From positions 62,137,441 through 62,201,440 of the forward strand of contig OY776125.1 in NCBI GenBank assembly GCA_963675135.1: DNA of 64,000 nt, read 5' to 3'. Within the stretch, counting starts at the first letter, position 1; the number at the start of each line of letters is the position of its first letter. This document shows, piece after piece, positions 60,422 to 64,000 of this stretch. The DNA comes from Galeopsis tetrahit. Lineage: Eukaryota > Streptophyta > Magnoliopsida > Lamiales > Lamiaceae. Under the pieces are notes generated by a model that saw only the letters and a program-made list of their open reading frames with translations, did not search any database and was not told the DNA's origin. Both the position numbers and the translations under genes were made by a program.

Positions 60422-62340
60422 GTATTTCTCTTGACCAAATTTTTGCAGATGAGTTCCTCACAGATGCACCTATCCAAGTTGATACAGGCTCAGCTCAGGC
60501 CTTACTTGGAATGCAATCAGAGAAGTTGGACTCCTTGGCTCATCAAGTCCAATCTGCTCATGCTGAAACTTCAGGAGCATTGAATGAGCAAGGAAGAACT
60601 CTAGCATCTGTAGAAATGAGGCTCACTGGCTCTGAAGATGTTGTGCTACCCACCCTTGAGGCAAGAATCAGTGGTGTGGAATCTGGTCTTCAAACCATCT
60701 CCACTGAAGTTCAAAATGCCAAGTCTACCATGGAAGCCATCTCAGAGGAGGTCAAGAAAGAACAGAAGCTGCTGAGAGATAATCACAATGCTAATGTCAA
60801 AGCTCTCAGGCTCACTGTCAAGCAAGCTCTTGGAAAGAAGACAGCACTACAAAAGAGAAGAGCTGAAGAGCAAAGGCTAGCTATGGTCAAAGCAGCCTCA
60901 GAAAAATTTTCCCAAGAAGTGTTGGCCAACATTGCTGAAGGTGCAGTGGCCAACCTCACTGAGCTCTTAAAAGCCCAACTGGATGCATCTCTGAAAACAG
61001 CCATGGAAGAGGTTGTCCAACAAAAGATGAAGCCTGTTCTAGCTTTCCTTAGCTTGAGCAGTGATAGGATGCAAAATATACATGATGAGAATGTATATTT
61101 GTTGGAGGAGATGAAGTCCCTAACCCAGGCCCAATCCCTAATGGCCACAACAATGAGTGACCTAAAGCCCCAGTGCTTTGATGCTGCCAAAAAGGGGGAA
61201 AGGGAAAGAGCAAGAGCAAAAGGTGCCTTGGTGATTGGGAGTCCAGTGAAAGGGAAAGACAAAGTCCCTGAAGGAAAGGGAAAAGAGCCAGAAATGCTGA
61301 ACTTGGAAGATTTGGATGAAGAGGAGCAGTTAGCATTGGCATTGAAGAACTCAATGGCCTCAGCTCAAGAAGAAAGGGCAAGGAAACAGCAAAGACCAGG
61401 TGGTGAAGTGTCAGGTTTGGACGATGCTGAAGGTGTCCAAACCAGAGGAAAGATCAAGAAGGCCCAAGGAAAGAAGAGACAAATTGAGAAATTCACTGAC
61501 TTTCCTAGCAGCCTTGATCTTCCACCTGAATTCAGAATTGATGAGGATGAGCCTACATCAAAGAAAGCCAAAACTACTGAAGAGCCCAAATCTACTAAAG
61601 AGGACAAATCTTCTGAATCTGGAAAAACTGCTGAAGGTACCAAGTCCTCTGAAGACATTGAAGAGTTGTTTGCTGAAGGATTTGGACCTGAACCTAAGAA
61701 GAAGACAACAGTCCTAGCTCTTGATCCATCAAAACTGTTTCATGAAGGGTATGGCAAAGACCCTGAAACACAACAAAAACTGGCCATGATGAGGGCCCAA
61801 GAGAAAATGGATCTGATGGAAGAAGCCAACAGAGCAAGAGATGAAAGGAGAGCAAACTTTCAGAAACCAAGAAGGAGAAGAGCAACTTACAGCAAGATGA
61901 AGCCTCAGCTTCTAATCCCAATGGACACCAAATATCCACACTTGGATAAATGGGTGCCAATTCAATTGAATGACACATGGGAAGAAGCCAAAAGGGAGTT
62001 TGTCTATGACTATTATGTCATTGACAGATGGAATGGAGGAGATGCAAACTCTGCCTTCACTGAGTTCATGCTAGAATACTACAGAGAGTTGTATCAACAA
62101 CTACTTGCAGCTGCTGACATTGCAAGATTTGAACTCACAGCTCCCAAGCCAATCATATACATGCCTCCAAAGCTTGAAGGATGGATTGACCAAGCAAGAA
62201 TTCTGAGGGAATTTACTGAGATCCTTAAGCTGAACAAGATGGTTCTTGGACCTAAGGGAACCAACCAAGAAGCCATGGCACTAAAAAGAAGAGTGTGGGC
62301 ACAGTATGGAATGCTGCCACCTCCTGAGGATGATCTTTGA
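60397..62340 (+). CDS. Accessory ORF, second half, up to 647 aa, same frame after one stop codon
   Basis: The frame is open from 60367. The first codon listed here is TTG, and the first ATG is at 60511, so expression by readthrough of the TAA or by splicing to about 60422 is more likely than independent initiation. Residues (counted from 60397) 35-260 are heptad-rich and probably coiled coil. Residues 308-319 match the ubiquitin-interacting motif closely (E308-E310, L312, A315, S319). Basic patches lie at 352-361 and 490-502 (a run of four R), suitable as nuclear signals. A compact, aromatic-rich C-terminal region (510-640, with W519, W528, W545, W596, W634) looks like a folded domain I do not recognise. 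No membrane segment is seen. It ends in TGA at 62338-62340, 489 bp before the 3' LTR. Confidence 0.75.
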   Translation: MFDLSDVAGISLDQIFADEFLTDAPIQVDTGSAQALLGMQSEKLDSLAHQVQSAHAETSGALNEQGRTLASVEMRLTGSEDVVLPTLEARISGVESGLQTISTEVQNAKSTMEAISEEVKKEQKLLRDNHNANVKALRLTVKQALGKKTALQKRRAEEQRLAMVKAASEKFSQEVLANIAEGAVANLTELLKAQLDASLKTAMEEVVQQKMKPVLAFLSLSSDRMQNIHDENVYLLEEMKSLTQAQSLMATTMSDLKPQCFDAAKKGERERARAKGALVIGSPVKGKDKVPEGKGKEPEMLNLEDLDEEEQLALALKNSMASAQEERARKQQRPGGEVSGLDDAEGVQTRGKIKKAQGKKRQIEKFTDFPSSLDLPPEFRIDEDEPTSKKAKTTEEPKSTKEDKSSESGKTAEGTKSSEDIEELFAEGFGPEPKKKTTVLALDPSKLFHEGYGKDPETQQKLAMMRAQEKMDLMEEANRARDERRANFQKPRRRRATYSKMKPQLLIPMDTKYPHLDKWVPIQLNDTWEEAKREFVYDYYVIDRWNGGDANSAFTEFMLEYYRELYQQLLAAADIARFELTAPKPIIYMPPKLEGWIDQARILREFTEILKLNKMVLGPKGTNQEAMALKRRVWAQYGMLPPPEDDL

Positions 62341-62815
62341 AATGGCTAAGTCTTCTGACCTTTCTTAATTGATCAACTATGCTGAAATATGGTCAAGATT
62401 GCTGATATGGTGTGATAATTTGGTTGCTCTGATCTATTATGGATTGCTCTGATCTATTAAAGATTGCTCTGATACAAGCTCTGTGCTCTGATGCTGAAAA
62501 TATTATTATTGTCTTGAATTATTAGAATGAAATGCTCTGATGTATTTAAGTGCTATTGATTCATGCTCTGATATGTTAATTTCAACTATCAACATGCCTG
62601 TAATGATTTTTTTAATGAATGATAGTTGAACTTATTTTGAATCAAGAAACACAAATCTCTCTATGCCTATCTTAAAACCTACTTGCAACAAAAACAGTGA
62701 ATACACTAACACATTATTTTTCAGGAATATTGACCTCAGTCATGTCTTCTGAAGATACATGTAATAGGTGTAGACAAGTCACTTTTGCTTAAGTTGTATA
62801 GGTTTTGGCATCATC
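62341..62815 (+). other. 3' untranslated region with GCTCTGAT repeats
   Basis: No gene is seen. GCTCTGAT occurs at 62426, 62446, 62466, 62485, 62534 and 62565; the first three form a 20-bp tandem repeat with ATTGCTCTGATCTATTA-like units. The octamer is the exact complement of part of the primer binding site. The rest is AT-rich. Confidence 0.7.
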
Positions 62816-62829
62816 AAAAAGGGGGAAAT
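62816..62829 (+). other. Polypurine tract for plus-strand synthesis
   Basis: AAAAAGGGGGAAAT lies directly before the TGTTGG of the 3' LTR, the required place for the plus-strand primer of an LTR retrotransposon. Confidence 0.9.
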
Positions 62830-64000
62830 TGTTGGGAATAAAATGAGATATGTTTTGATCTAATACCAAAACCCCCTGAGACATGCCTAAGTCAATATAA
62901 ATATGTTCTAAGAATGTTAGAACATATAGATTATAGGCTAGATGAGAAGCTGAAATGTTAGGTAGCTCTTAGACAATTAGATGCACAATTTGAGGGGGAA
63001 CCTATGCTTTGAAGATGATCAAGATCAAGTTCCCCCCAAGGCTCAAATTCTGGAACAATCACTTAAGAGTAAGGACACTCTATGAAATCCAAGATGCTCT
63101 TATCAGGAGAGTTGTCCAGAGAAGATGCTCTTATACAAGAACAAGACTGTGAAGCTCAAAAGGACAAGTCCAATGAAGATACTCTTATCAGGAGAGTTAT
63201 CCAGAGAAAGTACTCATAAAGCTCTGATCAGGAGAGTTGTCCAAAGAAGCTAACCATATACAAGAACAAGTTTACATAGCTCAAAAGGACAAGACTACTC
63301 AAAGGTTTTCATCAGGAGAGTTGTCCAGAGAAGTCAACTCTAGGCATAAAGTGCTCTGATGCAAAGAGATTAAATATACTGATCAGGGAGTTGTCCAGAG
63401 GAGTTGTCTCAGCTAAATTGACCAAGATCAAGTGCTCTGAAAGCCTAAGATCAACTATGCTGAAGAGATTGAGACAAACAGTCCCTAAAGGTCCTCAAAG
63501 GAATGAGCTAAGACCATACACAAGAGAAACAAAGGGAAAGAGCCAAGTCATCTGAAGAAGAGCAAGCCAACCATGCTGAAAAGCAAAACTGCTGATAGTG
63601 ATAAGAAGAGTTGTCCAGATGATAAGGAATGTTGTCCTATCATTGGATCAACCTTCAGAAGCCATGTCCAAGTCCTAACAAGAAGTCAAACATTGGGAAA
63701 AGTGCTGCAGAATGAAGACAAAACTGTTACAGCCGTTTATTACCCAAATGAGGACATGTCACTATCAAGAATCTGTCTTCCAGTTTGAAGAACTCAAGGA
63801 AGACATTTATAGCAATTTGGGGCTGCCTCTCCAACGGGCAAATCCTCCATTTTGTCTATAAATACAGAAGTGTGAAGACCATTTGAAAGCATCCAACTAT
63901 CCAACTGACCTCAACATAATTCAACCTAGCTCAAAGTTCTTACAAGCTAGAGTGCTTTCAAAGCTTTCAAAGACTATCTTAGTCTTCAAACACTTCTTCT
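62830..64000 (+). repeat. 3' LTR, first 1,171 bp
   Basis: It begins TGTTGGGAATAAAATG directly after the polypurine tract. Aligned with 48945-50115 it has no indel and four substitutions: at 63139 and 63146 (CAAGAACAAGAC versus CAAAAACAAGAT in the 5' copy), at 63335 (AAGTCAACT versus AAGTGAACT) and at 63361 (CTGATGCAAAG versus CTGATCCAAAG). The rest, about 778 bp, lies beyond the window. Confidence 0.95.
63857..63864 (+). promoter_or_regulatory. TATA box of the 3' LTR
   Basis: TATAAATA, identical to the box at 49972 with identical flanks. If the rest of the LTR is intact it could drive transcription outward into the flanking DNA. Confidence 0.65.

Larger units (their letters stand above)
48945..64000 (+). 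mobile_element. Ty1-copia LTR retrotransposon, Sirevirus/Maximus type, 3' LTR cut by window end
   Basis: The order is LTR, tRNA-iMet primer site, gag, pol (protease, integrase, reverse transcriptase, RNase H), accessory ORFs, polypurine tract, LTR. Integrase before reverse transcriptase is the copia order; a very long Gag with one zinc knuckle and extra ORFs after pol are Sirevirus traits. Corresponding points of the two LTRs are 13,885 bp apart with no indel, so with a full-length 3' LTR the element would be about 15,834 bp and end near 64778. All main frames are intact apart from two in-frame TAA codons, and the visible LTR parts differ at four positions, so the element may still be, or recently have been, active. 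Confidence 0.95.

Noticed and set aside
51137..62276. Minus-strand open frames of 60-159 codons inside the element (for example 51137-51493, 60783-61262)
   Set aside because: They are shadows of gag, pol and the accessory frames, with no start context or motif of their own.
57598..62340. Calling the accessory ORFs a viral envelope gene
   Set aside because: The position after pol is the only support. No signal peptide, membrane anchor or cleavage pattern is visible.
1..64000. tRNA, rRNA or host protein-coding genes
   Set aside because: No sequence outside the satellite and the retrotransposon is present in the window, and no such gene was recognised within them.

Overview
The window is plant nuclear DNA. 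It contains a Sirevirus/Maximus-type Ty1-copia retrotransposon with an initiator-tRNA-Met primer site, a group known only from plants, sitting in a long, AT-rich, highly homogenised satellite array. The species cannot be read from the sequence. No ordinary host gene, tRNA, rRNA or CRISPR array was found.

Positions 1-48944 are one uninterrupted head-to-tail satellite array of about 186 monomers of roughly 260-265 bp. Two monomer types, A (about 260 bp) and B (265 bp), alternate to give a 525-bp dimer. Particular dimers combine into a 1,578-bp hexamer that runs in near-identical tandem copies. Everything is nested in super-repeats that restart at 897, 18499, 33473 and 44766, with lengths of 17,602, 14,974 and 11,293 bp plus a truncated fourth. 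Super-repeats differ in length by exact sums of 525 and 1,578 bp. Several monomers are visible recombinants that mark unequal-exchange junctions. The many short open frames here are by-products of the repeat.

Positions 48945-64000 are a retrotransposon inserted into the satellite. The 5' LTR (48945-50893, 1,949 bp, TGTTGG...CCAACA ends) is followed by a tRNA-iMet primer site, gag, pol, a 683-bp spacer, a very long accessory ('envelope-like') region in two halves, a 3' untranslated region and a polypurine tract. The 3' LTR begins at 62830 and is cut by the window end. Its visible 1,171 bp differ from the 5' LTR at four positions, so the insertion is young. If the 3' LTR is full length, the element is about 15.8 kb, large for a copia element. 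All catalytic motifs of protease, integrase, reverse transcriptase and RNase H are intact.

Gag and Pol would form the particle and copy and integrate the element. The role of the accessory region is unknown. It has no visible transmembrane segment or signal peptide, but carries basic patches, coiled coil and two matches to the ubiquitin-interacting motif. Gag/pol and the two accessory halves are each same-frame pairs separated by a single TAA, so regulated readthrough or splicing is the main open question. Other points of note are a second polypurine-like tract right after pol, a host-gene-like leader before the accessory ORF, and 3'UTR repeats complementary to the primer binding site.
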